Shown here piece after piece: positions 1 through 9,100 of a DNA stretch of 64,000 nucleotides. The first letter of the stretch is position 1; each line of letters opens with the position of its first letter. The translations under genes and the position numbers were made by a program. Below the pieces are notes generated by a model. That model was not told where the DNA came from and did no database searches. It saw nothing but the letters and a program-made list of their open reading frames with translations. The stretch is taken from positions 394,608 to 458,607 of the forward strand of contig CAWALL010000014.1 of assembly GCA_963782885.1 (NCBI GenBank). The letters are read 5' to 3'. This stretch comes from DATAOG01 sp963782885 (GTDB taxonomy: Bacteria; Pseudomonadota; Alphaproteobacteria; Geminicoccales; Geminicoccaceae).

Positions 1-1
1 G

Positions 2-445
2 ACCGGCTACTTTCACTGGTTCTTCCTGATCCAGCCGCACGGCCTGCCCGAGCGCATGATCGGCGCCGACCCGCTCTTCTATCTCCACTGGGTGCTCGGG
101 CGCTGGGGGACCGGCCTGAACGCGTTCGCGCCCGAGGCGCTCGCCGAGTACGAGCGCTGCTTCAAGGACCCGGCCGCGATCCATGCCTCGTGCGAGGACT
201 ACCGCGCCGCCGCCTCGATCGACCTCGCCCACGACGAGGCCGACCTCGAGCGCAAGATCCGCTGCCCGGTGCTGGCGCTGTGGGGCGAGCGCGGCCTGAT
301 GGAGCGCCATTTCGACGTGCTCGCGACCTGGCGCGAGCGAAGCGCGGGCGAGGTTAGAGGCCACGCCCTCGACTGCGGCCACTTTCTCCCTGAGGAGCGG
401 CCGCAGGCGACCGCCGAAGCGCTGCTCGAGTTCTTCGCCGCTTGA
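2..445 (+). CDS. Haloacetate dehalogenase-like alpha/beta hydrolase (3' part only)
   Basis: The frame is open from the left edge of the window, so the N-terminus with the nucleophile Asp lies outside it. The visible 147 residues match the cap and C-terminal core of the fluoroacetate/haloacetate dehalogenase group of alpha/beta hydrolases. The stretch around YFHWFF and the GADPLFY cap segment are characteristic, IRCPVLALWGERG is the strand before the catalytic acid region, and CGHFLPEE carries the catalytic histidine. The likely reaction is hydrolytic removal of halide from haloacids, but related ester or epoxide hydrolases share this end of the fold. It is followed by a GC-rich hairpin. Confidence 0.72.
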   Translation, partial: TGYFHWFFLIQPHGLPERMIGADPLFYLHWVLGRWGTGLNAFAPEALAEYERCFKDPAAIHASCEDYRAAASIDLAHDEADLERKIRCPVLALWGERGLMERHFDVLATWRERSAGEVRGHALDCGHFLPEERPQATAEALLEFFAA

Positions 446-448
446 GCA

Positions 449-470
449 GCCGGCCGCGACCCCGGCCGGC
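449..470. terminator. GC hairpin after the dehalogenase-like gene
   Basis: The 8-base arms GCCGGCCG and CGGCCGGC pair perfectly around a 6-base loop, starting 4 bases after the stop codon. There is no T-run, so it is a hairpin that could stabilise or end the transcript rather than a textbook intrinsic terminator. Confidence 0.4.
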
Positions 471-558
471 CTCGCCGCTCAGCGCGGAAGGGCGGCCGCC
501 CTGGGCCGCACGAGGCGCGCTCCGGTAAGCTCGCGCCTCGCGCTCACCAGCCCTTCAG

Positions 559-846
559 CTAGCCTCGGTACATCGCGTCGTTGAGCGCCCGCTCGAGGGT
601 GGCGATGCCCTGCTCGGTCTTGCCCTGCTGACAGAGCTTGGCGCCCCGGGCGCGCTCGGTGGTAGCCTTGCCGACCATGCTCGGAATCGCTTCCGGCAAC
701 ACATTGGAGATCTGCGCTTCCAGCTGGTTGCATCTCTGCATGGCAGCCGACTGCGCCGGTGCTGTGGTTTGGGCGGCAAAGGCGGACGCAGCCGACAGTC
801 CAAGCGCTGCGGCCGCCGTCGCGAGGACCACGAAACGCATGATCAT
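559..846 (-). CDS. Small exported protein of unknown function
   Basis: A 95-residue protein beginning MIMRFVVLATAAAALG, a clear Sec signal peptide with cleavage likely after AFA. The start at 846 is preferred because a GAGAGG ribosome site lies 8 bases upstream, although ATG 840 is also possible. The mature part is helical and has two cysteines, in MQRCNQ and AKLCQQ, that could form a disulfide in the periplasm. It ends in a GI..LERAL helix. Small periplasmic proteins with this two-cysteine helical pattern are common in Alphaproteobacteria, but I know no assigned function. It lies alone between two unrelated units. Confidence 0.6.
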   Translation of the reverse strand: MIMRFVVLATAAAALGLSAASAFAAQTTAPAQSAAMQRCNQLEAQISNVLPEAIPSMVGKATTERARGAKLCQQGKTEQGIATLERALNDAMYRG

Positions 847-1062
847 GGGTCGAGCCTCTCGCTCAGTTGCTGGCGCTCGATCCGCGAGTCGCCATCCCTC
901 ATCACCTATCGGCGCACATGGACGCGCCATGGCGGCGCGATGAAGTTTCGGTAATCCCCGCCAGTCGGACCAGCCGGCGCAGCAACGCGAACACGCTCGC
1001 GCACCCGATGGCTTCCCGCGCGCACCGGCGCCGGCGCGCCCGGGTGACCTGACCGGCGAGCC

Positions 1063-1887
1063 TCAGCCGTCCTCGAGCGCCCGAATGTAGCGCTCGGCCG
1101 AGCGGCGGAGCGCCGCCTTGCCGTCCGCGCGGACCACCAGATCGAACCAGCCGCCATAGATCCGCTCGAACCGCACCGGCTCGAGCCGCTCCCCGATCCG
1201 CCGCACCGCCGCGGCCGGAAGCGGAATGAAATTCGGATAGCTGCGCATGAAGCTGACGAAGCGGCGGTCCTGGACCACCTGGACGATGTCGCCGCTCAAG
1301 AGCGCGCCCCGCCCGTCCGCCGCGTCCGCCCAATGCAGCACCTGGCCACCTTTGAAATGGCCGCCGAGCCGCAACAGCGTGAGCCCGCCCCCGAGCTCCA
1401 GCTCTTCCCCCTCCCAGAACCGGATCCCGGGGTCCGGGCGCATCACCCACTCCCGATCGTCGGCGTGCAGCCAGATCGGCGCACCCCCGAACGCCCGGCT
1501 CCACTCGACCATCGAGCCGTAGAAATGCGGATGCGAGATCGCGATCCCGCCGAGCCCGCCCGCCGCCTCGACCACCCGCACCGCCGCGTCGTCGATCAGG
1601 CTGATGCAATCCCAGAGCAGGTTCCGCCCCGGCCCGTCTTTCGGTGCGGCCGGCACCAAGAGCGCCCGCTGCCCGATCGCGAAGCGCGGCTCCGAGCCGA
1701 TCCCGAGCAGCCCGTCACCCTCGGCCCGCACCGCCAGCCGATGCCCGCCCCTGAGCGCCTCGAGCGTGGTCCACCGCTGGCCGCCCCAGCCCACGAACTG
1801 GCGCTCGTCGGCGCACACCGGACAGACCTCGAGCGGCCGCTCGCACGCCGCGAACTGCACGCCACAGGTGACGCAGATCGGATGCAT
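1063..1887 (-). CDS. Zinc-ribbon plus metallo-beta-lactamase-fold protein
   Basis: A 274-residue protein. The N-terminus holds two CxxC pairs (CVTC near residue 5 and CPVC near 22), typical of a small zinc ribbon. The rest follows a metallo-beta-lactamase fold, with ISHPHFYG, GGHFKGGQ and LSGDIVQ at the positions of the usual metal-binding motifs. The canonical HxHxDH signature reads HPHFYG, so the second metal site is altered and activity is uncertain. The ATG lies 5 bases after the mazF stop, so the two genes are probably co-transcribed. The substrate cannot be told from sequence. Confidence 0.7.
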   Translation of the reverse strand: MHPICVTCGVQFAACERPLEVCPVCADERQFVGWGGQRWTTLEALRGGHRLAVRAEGDGLLGIGSEPRFAIGQRALLVPAAPKDGPGRNLLWDCISLIDDAAVRVVEAAGGLGGIAISHPHFYGSMVEWSRAFGGAPIWLHADDREWVMRPDPGIRFWEGEELELGGGLTLLRLGGHFKGGQVLHWADAADGRGALLSGDIVQVVQDRRFVSFMRSYPNFIPLPAAAVRRIGERLEPVRFERIYGGWFDLVVRADGKAALRRSAERYIRALEDG

Positions 1888-1892
1888 GGTCC

Positions 1893-2231
1893 TCAGCCCC
1901 CGAGCAGCGGTCGCAGCTTCGCCAGGACCTCGGCCATGACGGCCGCGGGCGCCTTGCCGGCGGGCTCGGCCTGCCTTGCGCGCCAATCGAGGCTGCGCAG
2001 GTGATCGACCAGCACCACGCCGGAGATCCGGCCGGCTCTGAGCGCGACCTCGAACGGATAGCCCTTGACCCGGCTCGTGATCGGGCAGACGAAGGCGAGC
2101 CCGACCCGGTCGTTGAACGCGCCCGGCGTCAGCACCAGCGCGGGCCGCCGTCCCGCCTGCTCGTGCCGGGCCTGCGGCGAGAACGACAGCCAGACGAGAT
2201 CGCCGGACTCCGGCGCGACAGCGCCGCTCAC
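1893..2231 (-). CDS. mazF: MazF/PemK-family endoribonuclease toxin
   Basis: A 112-residue toxin of the MazF fold, which cleaves mRNA at short sequence motifs. Diagnostic segments are GDLVWLSFSP near the start, RRPALVLTP, the VCPITSRVKGYPFEV core strands and VLVDHLRSLDW. The start is a GTG that overlaps the mazE stop (GTGA), which is the usual translational coupling in such pairs. Length is normal. The partner antitoxin is directly upstream and an MBL-fold gene follows 5 bases downstream. Regulation by the MazE-MazF complex is expected from the family. Confidence 0.88.
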   Translation of the reverse strand: MSGAVAPESGDLVWLSFSPQARHEQAGRRPALVLTPGAFNDRVGLAFVCPITSRVKGYPFEVALRAGRISGVVLVDHLRSLDWRARQAEPAGKAPAAVMAEVLAKLRPLLGG

Positions 2232-2461
2232 CAGACTTCCTTGCCCTGCGGCTCGCCCCAGTCGACCTCGTCGTGCCGGTTCTCCGGCGTCACCTCCGCC
2301 AGCAGCTCCTCGAGACGATAAGCCCGGGCCCTCGGGCGAACCGTGAGCACACCTTCGGTCACCGAGAGCTCGACCTCCGAGCCCTCCTGGATCCGGGTCT
2401 GCTCGGCCAGAGCCTTCGGAATTCGCACCGCGAGGCTGTTGCCCCACCGCGTGACGCGCAT
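2228..2461 (-). CDS. mazE: MazE-type AbrB/SpoVT antitoxin
   Basis: A 77-residue antitoxin with an N-terminal AbrB-type swapped-hairpin DNA-binding domain (MRVTRWGNSLAVRIPKALA, EGSEVELSV). The acidic C-terminal tail, LAEVTPENRHDEVDWGE, would wrap MazF. ATG 2461 is chosen because the domain begins exactly there; upstream in-frame residues do not resemble the family. The stop overlaps the mazF GTG. It probably represses its own promoter, which must lie between 2462 and 2527. Confidence 0.86.
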   Translation of the reverse strand: MRVTRWGNSLAVRIPKALAEQTRIQEGSEVELSVTEGVLTVRPRARAYRLEELLAEVTPENRHDEVDWGEPQGKEVW

Positions 2462-2527
2462 GGTTCCGTCCTTCGATCCGGTTTCGACATTGAAGATACG
2501 AGCGCATTCGTCCGAAGGCAAGCGCCC

Positions 2528-4550
2528 TCACTCCGCCGCGCTTTTTCCCCGCCGCTCGGCGAGCAGCGCCTCGGCGCGCGCGAGGTTGCGCTCGGCGCTG
2601 CCGACGTAAAAGCTCGCGCCGGCCGGCCGGAACACCTCGAGGGCGGCGCGATAGGCGTCGACCGCCTGTTCGAGCCGTTGCGTGCCGTCCTCGCGCTCGC
2701 CGAGCGTCCAGAGCGCGTTGCCGAGGTTGTTCTGGGTCGCGGCCCATTGCAGCGGGACGCGCTCGCGCGTTCTGACCTCGAGGGCGGCGCGATAGGCGTC
2801 GACCGCCTCTTCCAGCCGCTGGGTGCCGTCCTCGCGTTCGCCGAGCCTCGTGAGCGTTCCGCCGAGGTTGTTCTGGGTCATCGCCCAGTCGAGCGGGACG
2901 CGCTCGCGCGTGTAAACCTCGAGGGCGGCGCGATAGGCGTCGACCGCCTGTTCGAGCCGTTGCGTGCCGTCCTCGCGCTCGCCGAGCGTCGTGAGCGTTG
3001 TGCCGAGGTTGTTCTGGGTCATCGCCCAGTCGAGCGGGACGCGCTCGCGCGTTAAGACCTCGAGGGCGGCGCGATAGGCGTCGACCGCCTGTTCGAGCCG
3101 TTGCGTGCCGTCCTCGCGCTCGCCGAGCGTCCGGAGCGCGGTGCCGAGGTTGTTCTGGGTCGCGGCCCATTGCAGCGGGACGCGCTCGCGCGTTCTGACC
3201 TCGAGGGCGGCGCGATAGGCGTCGACCGCCTGTTCGAGCCGTTGCGTGCCGTCCTCGCGCTCGCCGAGCGTCCGGAGCGCGGTGCCGAGGTTGTTCTGGG
3301 TCGTGGCCCAGTCGAGCGGGACGCGCTCGCGCGTTGTGACCTCGAGGGCGGCGCGATAGGCGTCGACCGCCTGTTCGAGCCGTTGCGTGCCGTCCTCGCG
3401 CTCGCCGAGCGTCCAGAGCGCGTTGCCGAGGTTGTTCTGGGTCATGGCCCAGTCGAGCGGGACGCGCTCGCGCGTGTAGACCTCGAGGGCGGCGCGATAG
3501 GCGTCGACCGCCTGTTCGAGCCGTTGCGTGCCGTCCTCGCGCTCGCCGAGCGTCGAGAGCGCGTTGCCGAGGTTGTTCTGGGTCATCGCCCAGTGCAGCG
3601 GGACGCGCTCGCGCGTTGTGACCTCGAGGGCGGCGCGATAGGCGTCGACCGCCTGTTCGAGCCGCTGCGTGCCGTCCTCGCGCTCGCCGAGCGTCGGGAG
3701 CGCGGTGCCGAGGTTGTTCTGGGTCATGGCCCAGTCGAGCGGGACGCGCTCGCGCGTTCTAGACCTCGAGGGCGGCGCGATAGGCGGCGACCGCCTCTTC
3801 CAGCCAGGCCTCTTCGCCGGTCTGCTCGCCAGGACGGAGGCCGCGAGCCCGAGGCATGCCAGAGGTTGCCGCGCCCGTCCTCGTTCATGCCGGCCGGCAT
3901 GTGCGCGCACAGCTGCTTCAGGCGACCGGCGGCCGGCTTCAGCACGTCGACCAGGAATGTCCCTGGCGCTCGGTCGCCGGCGCGACGCTCGCGGCGACCA
4001 GCGCGATCAGCACGGCGTCGAAGTCCCGGTCGAAGTCGAGCGGCAGGCCGGTGTCGGTGAGCGCGTATTCGCCGGCGCGGCGTCCCTCGGACGTGCCGGG
4101 CTGCACCTCCGCACTTCGCTCGCCCGGCAGGATGCGCAGCCGGACGCCCTTGCCCGCGCTGGCAACGTCGCCCGTGATCAGGACGTCGCCGCGACGAGCC
4201 GCGAGCAGCGCGCGTGCCTCGGTCTCGAAGCGTCCCGGCTGCCGACGTCCCATCCGGCCCGGGCCCGATGCGCTGCACGTCGAGGCCGCGGTACGGCACG
4301 AGCGCCGCCGCCACGTGACGGGTGTGGCTCTTCTCCGCATCGTCGCCCTGCAGATCGGCGATCAGGACCGCGAACCGCTCGCCCGCGGGCAGCTCCAGAT
4401 CGCGTTGCCGCGCTTTCCGGCCGACGCGCGCAGGGTTCAGCCAGGGAAGATACGCCAGCAGGAACTCGCGAAACCCCAGGCCACAAGAGCGCCGAGCCCC
4501 AGTACCGTCGCGACGCCCCCCAGCACCTGCCACACCGTCAAGCCGTCCAC
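2528..4550 (-). pseudogene. TPR-repeat protein gene with multiple frameshifts
   Basis: The parts of one long protein are spread over three frames. They are a possible GTG start at 4550 with a hydrophobic segment (VLGGVATVLGLGALVAW), a soluble domain (ERFAVLIADLQGDD, RGDVLITGDVAS, LDFDRDFDAVLIALV), FLVDVLKPAAGRL, and eight 47-residue TPR-like repeats ending at 2528. Joins need single-base changes near 4470, 4225, 3950, 3855, 3830 and 3760. The last is visible as an extra A (TTCTAGACC where the other repeats have TTCTGACC or similar). The repeat block itself stays open for 390 residues. It is either a decayed gene or several sequencing errors. The N-terminal design suggests a membrane-anchored protein-interaction scaffold. 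Confidence 0.75.
2635..3764. repeat. Eight tandem 141-bp repeats encoding TPR units
   Basis: The landmark CCTCGAGGGCGGCGCGATAGG recurs at 2635, 2776, 2917, 3058, 3199, 3340, 3481, 3622 and 3764. The spacing is exactly 141 bases except for the last step, which is 142 because of one inserted A. Each unit encodes 47 residues of the form xTRERVPLxWAxTQNNLG followed by a conserved second helix. Differences fall at the same few residues in each copy. Confidence 0.95.
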
Positions 4551-5265
4551 GCGGCAATCCTTTCGTCCGGTATGCGGCCAGCATTCTGCGCCGGTAGGCC
4601 CGGGGCTTCAACCGCATCGCGTGGCCAGCTATGCTCCGAGCGCGTCCGCCGCGACCCGAGGCTACGGATGTGTCGCCTCTGTAGCATTGATTCTCCGCTC
4701 AGCGCTCAATCAATGCACCCTTTTGAGGTGTCCGCCATCAACCGGCGGTATTGCTCTTAACCGATTGATCGCTCGCTAAAATCCACTGATGGAGGCGATC
4801 CCTGACATCAATGGAGTCAATGGACTCAACGCTGATCTCAATGATTTTCCCAACCATTTCCGGCGGATGCGCCACTTCTGTGCTCTTTCAGGTAAATCAT
4901 GCGACACCCATGCCGCAAAGATGCGCCATCGAAATGGAACCGGTCGATCAGTCACTGAGCATCATCGATCAGCAACTGATCGCCAGCTCCAGCCTGACTT
5001 GGCCGCCTCGGCTCGAGCGCCGTTCGATTGCCGCACGATCAGCCACTCACAGATGAACTTGCCACGAAAATGCCTCCAGCGGGCATCAATCCGACCCCGT
5101 CCCGGCATCAATCTCAAGCCCGAATCGCCCCGGATTGACTCAATCCGGACGCATCTTGAGGTCGGTTCGTGGACTCGAAGCGCGAAGTCCCATCGGATTT
5201 GCATCCGACGCCAGCGGAGCGGGCCGAGCGCCGGTAAGGAGCGAAAGGTTTGGAGCAGCGGTTGG
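4551..5265. other. Gene-poor stretch with no recognised gene
   Basis: About 715 bases with visibly lower GC than the flanks, especially 4680-4990. Reading frames that cross it have no recognisable protein character. It contains short repeated words (GGCATCAATC twice near 5085-5112; TCAATGGA.TCAA near 4807-4830) and a perfect 19-bp palindrome at 5130-5148. It may be a remnant of a mobile or decayed segment. Confidence 0.5.
5130..5148. repeat. 19-bp perfect inverted repeat
   Basis: The arms CCGGATTGA and TCAATCCGG are exact reverse complements around a single C. It lies in the gene-poor stretch about 120 bases from the stop of the VOC-fold gene. It could be an operator, a small hairpin or the end of a lost element. 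Confidence 0.6.
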
Positions 5266-5751
5266 CTACCGGGTGCCGACGGCCCGTTCGACATCGTCGA
5301 TGACGATCTTCTTCATCTCGAACATGGCGCGCATCGCCGCTTCGGCGGCCTTGCGATCGGCGCCCGTCACCAGTTCGAGAAGCCGCGTTGGCGCAATCTG
5401 CCAGGCGAGCCCATAGCGATCCTTCAGCCAGCCGCAGGGCGCTTCGGTGCCGCCATCGGTGAGCTGGCTCCAGAGCGTGTCGACCTCTTCCTGCGTCTCG
5501 CATTCGACCAGGAGCGAAACGGATTCGTTGAAGGGATCGTTCGGCCCGCCGTTCAAGGCGTAGAACCGCTGCCCCGCAAGCTCGAAGGTGACGAGCATGA
5601 CCGACCCTTCTTGGCGCGGATTGGCGGCGGTGTAGCGGGCGATGTCGACCACGCGGCTGTCGTCGAACAGCGAGGTGTAGAACCGCGCCGCCTCCTCGGC
5701 CTGGTCGTTGAACCAAAGGAAGGGCGTGATCTTCTGCCTGATCTTGGGCAT
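5266..5751 (-). CDS. PhnB-like VOC-superfamily protein
   Basis: A 161-residue protein of the glyoxalase/VOC fold, in the subgroup often named PhnB or 3-demethylubiquinone methyltransferase-like. The sequence shows KITPFLWFNDQAEEAARFY at the N-terminus, the VTFELAGQRFYALNGGP strand pair, FNESVSLLVECETQEEVD, and GWLKDRYGLAWQIAP. The length is normal. Proteins of this subgroup are annotated as methyltransferases by similarity, but the reaction is generally unproven. It stands alone, with a GAGAA ribosome site upstream of the ATG. Confidence 0.85.
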   Translation of the reverse strand: MPKIRQKITPFLWFNDQAEEAARFYTSLFDDSRVVDIARYTAANPRQEGSVMLVTFELAGQRFYALNGGPNDPFNESVSLLVECETQEEVDTLWSQLTDGGTEAPCGWLKDRYGLAWQIAPTRLLELVTGADRKAAEAAMRAMFEMKKIVIDDVERAVGTR

Positions 5752-5827
5752 CGCGTTCTCCTTGTGTCAGTTTGAATGTATCTTCGAGGTCCCAGGTGGA
5801 GCCAGTTTCAAGGTCCAAATCAAATGA

Positions 5828-5965
5828 TCAGTCGAACATCAAGGTCCACACGAGCCGATCAGGATCGCGGCGTTCCGCCTCGCCCTGGATGACGAAGGTC
5901 TTGCCGCCGATCGTGAGCTGGTCCGCGGGGCGCGGGTTTGCAACGCAGGTTCCGCCATTCCGCAT
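5828..5965 (-). CDS. Possible 45-residue ORF resembling a phage head-tail joining protein end
   Basis: A short reading frame starts at ATG 5965 behind a GGGGGGAG purine tract and encodes a 45-residue product with the segments ADQLTIGGKTFVIQGE and RRDPDRLVWTL. From memory this resembles the C-terminal half of short phage head-tail connector proteins in alphaproteobacterial prophages. No other phage gene lies nearby, so it may be a relic. It is too short to be sure it is expressed. Confidence 0.35.
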   Translation of the reverse strand: MRNGGTCVANPRPADQLTIGGKTFVIQGEAERRDPDRLVWTLMFD

Positions 5966-6118
5966 TCTCCCCCCCCCTGCCGCAACCCTGTCAAGCAAGG
6001 GTTAACGAACCGTTGCCGCGCCCCGGCAAGCTCGCCCTCGCGCAGCTCCGGGAGGTGCGAAGAGAGGCCCCCAAGTTCCTGCCCAACTGAGAAAAGTTCG
6101 GCCCGGCGGCGCTGCCAC

Positions 6119-9100
6119 CTAGACGTTGAAGTAGCGGGCCTGGGGGTGGTGGAGGACGATCGCCGAGGTCGACTGCTCGGGGTGGAGCTGGTCTTCTTCG
6201 GAGAGTTCGATGCCGATGCGGGTGGCGTCGAGCAGGGCAAGCAGCTGGCGCTGGTCGGCGAGGTTGGGGCAGGCGGGGTAGCCGAAGGAGTAGCGCGAGC
6301 CGCGGTAGCCCTGCTTCAGGAGGTCGTGGCGGTCGCGGGCGTCGAGGTGGGAAAAGCCAAGCTCGGCGCGGATCCGCTTGTGGACGTATTCGGCGAGCGC
6401 CTCGGCGAGCTCGACGCCGAGCCCGTGCAGGCGGACGTAGTCGTTGTAGCGGTTGGCGGCGAACCAGGTCCGCGCGACCTCGGAGGCGCGCTGGCCGACG
6501 GTCACCACCTGGAGCCCGAGCACGTCGCGTTCGGGATCGGCGACGTCGCGCAGGAAATCCGCGATGCAGAGGCCGTTCTTCTTCGACTGGCGAGGTAAGG
6601 AAAAACGGGCAACCTCGCGGTCGTGGGCCTCGGGGTCGAACAGGATGACGTCGTTGCCGTCGGCGGCCGCCGGCCAGTAGCCGTAGACCGCCTGGGGGTG
6701 GAAGACCCGCTCGGCCTCGGCCTCGTCGACCAGGCCCTTCAGGATCGGCTTCAATTCCTTATTGGCCCAGGCGAGGAAACCCTCGAGCGTGCGGCCGTCC
6801 TTCTTGTAGCCCCAGTGAAACTGGTAGAGCATGTTGTCGTTGAGGAACGGCAGCAGCGCCCGGACCGGGACGTCCTCGAGCACGCGAGGCCCTTGGAACG
6901 GCGGCGTCGGCACCTCGATCCCGCGCGAGAGCTCGTTGCGGCGCAGGCGGGTTTCTTCGACTTCGATCGGGCGTAGGGCGACCGCCTCGCCGTTGACGGC
7001 GGCGAGCGTGCGGGACGGCTTCGCGCGCTTGGGGCGGGCCTGCTGCTTCTCCCGGCGCTCGGCGAGGTAGGTGTCGAAGCAGCCGGAGACGATCCGGTCC
7101 ATCAGGTGCAGGCCGTCGAAAGCATCGCGGGCATAGGCGACCCGGCCGGCATCGTAGGCCTTGACGCAGTCCTCCTCGACGTACTGGCGGGTGAGCGCGG
7201 CGCCGCCCAGCATGACCGGGACGGACAGCCCCTGGCGGCTCATCTCGAGCATGTTCTCGCGCATCACCACGGTCGACTTGACCAGCAGCCCCGACATGCC
7301 GATCGCGTGCGCGTGGTGCTCCTGGCAGGCGGCCAGGATGTTGGCGAGCGGCTGCTTGATGCCGAGATTGACCACCTTATAGCCGTTGTTCGTCAGAATG
7401 ATGTCGACGAGATTCTTGCCGATGTCGTGAACGTCGCCCTTCACGGTCGCCAGCACGACCGTGCCTTTGTGGCTGCCCTCGACCCGTTCCATGTGCGGCT
7501 CGAGCCAGGCGACCGCGGCCTTCATGGTCTCCGCGCTCTGGAGCACGAAGGGGAGCTGCATCTGGCCGCTGCCGAACAGTTCTCCGACGACCTTCATGCC
7601 GTCCAAGAGGTGCACGTTGATGATGTCGAGCGGCGGGTGTTTCGCAAGTGCTTCGTCGAGGTCCATCTCGAGGCCCTGACGGTCGCCGTCGATGATCCGC
7701 TGCTTGAGGCGCGCCTCGACCTCGGCCGGGCGCTCCTTCTTCTCGCTCGCGGCCTTGCGCTCGGCGAAGCGGGCCATGAAGGCGTGCAGCGGGTCGTAGC
7801 CGTCCCGCCTGCGGTCGTAGATCAGGTCCAGCGCCAGCTCGGCTTCCTCGGGCGGGATCTTGTGCAGGGGCATGATCTTGGACGAGTGCAGGATCGCGCC
7901 GGTCAGCCCGCGCTTCAGCGCCTCATCGAGAAAAACCGAGTTGAGCACGTGGCGGGCGGCCGGGTTGAGGCCGAACGAGATGTTTGAGAGCCCGAGGATG
8001 ATCTGGATCTCCGGGAACTCGGCGCTGATCGCGGCGATCGCATCCAGGGTCGCGATCCCGAGCCCGCGGTCGTCCTCGTTGCCGGTGCAGATCGTGAAGG
8101 TCAAAGGATCGATCAGGAGGTCCGAACGCGGCAGGCCGTGGCGGTCGCAGGCGAAGGCGACGAGGCGGCGCGCGATCTCGAGCTTGCGGCCGACGTCCTT
8201 GGCCATGCCGGTCTCGTCGATCGTGAGCGCGATCACGCCCGCGCCGAACTTGCGCGCGAGCTCCATGCGCCGGGTCGGCGGCTCCTCGCCGTCCTCGAAG
8301 TTGATCGAGTTCAGCACCGCCTTGCCGCCATAGAGCTCGAGCGCGGTCTCGAGCACCGGCAGCTCGGTCGAATCGAACACCAGCGGCCTGTCGACCGCCC
8401 CGCGCAGGCGCGAGGCGACCTCGGTCATGTCGCGGCTCTCGTCGCGGCCGACATAGGCGGTGCAGACGTCGAGCGCGTGCGCGCCCTCCTTGGCCTGTTC
8501 GCGGCCGATCGCGACGCACGCGTCCCAGTCGCCGGCCGCCTGGCGCTCGCGGAAGGCCTTGGAGCCGTTGGCGTTGCAGCGCTCGCCGATCGACAGGTAG
8601 GCCTGCTCCTGACGCAAGGGGACGGCGCTGTAGAGCGAGGCGAGCTGGGCGGGGGTCGCGACCGTGCGCGCCTTGGGCGCTGGCCGGTAGCCGTCCTCGG
8701 CGAGCCGGCGGAGCATCCGGTCGAGGGCCTGGATGTGCTCGATCGTGGTGCCACAGCAGCCGCCGATGATGCCAACCCCGTCCTCGGTGACGAAGCGCTC
8801 GAGCCAGGCGGCGAGCTCCTGGGCGCCCAAAGGATAGCGGGTCTGACCGTCGACCAGCTCGGGCAGGCCGGCGTTCGGCAGCACCGAGATCGACCCCGAC
8901 CAGTTCTCGGACAGATAGCCCAGGTGCTCGGCCATCTCCTGCGGCCCGGTCGCGCAGTTGAGGCCGAGGATCGGCACGTACAGGGCGCCGACGATGGTCG
9001 CGGCGGCGGCGATGTCGGTGCCGACCAGGAGCGTGCCGGTGGTCTCGACCGTGACCTGGACCATGACTGGCAGCTGCCGGCCGGACTCGCGCATGGCGAT

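Noticed and set aside
4789..5775. Long plus-strand reading frame (328 residues)
   Set aside because: Its second half is antisense to the VOC-fold gene, which has clear family motifs, and its first half shows no protein-like pattern.
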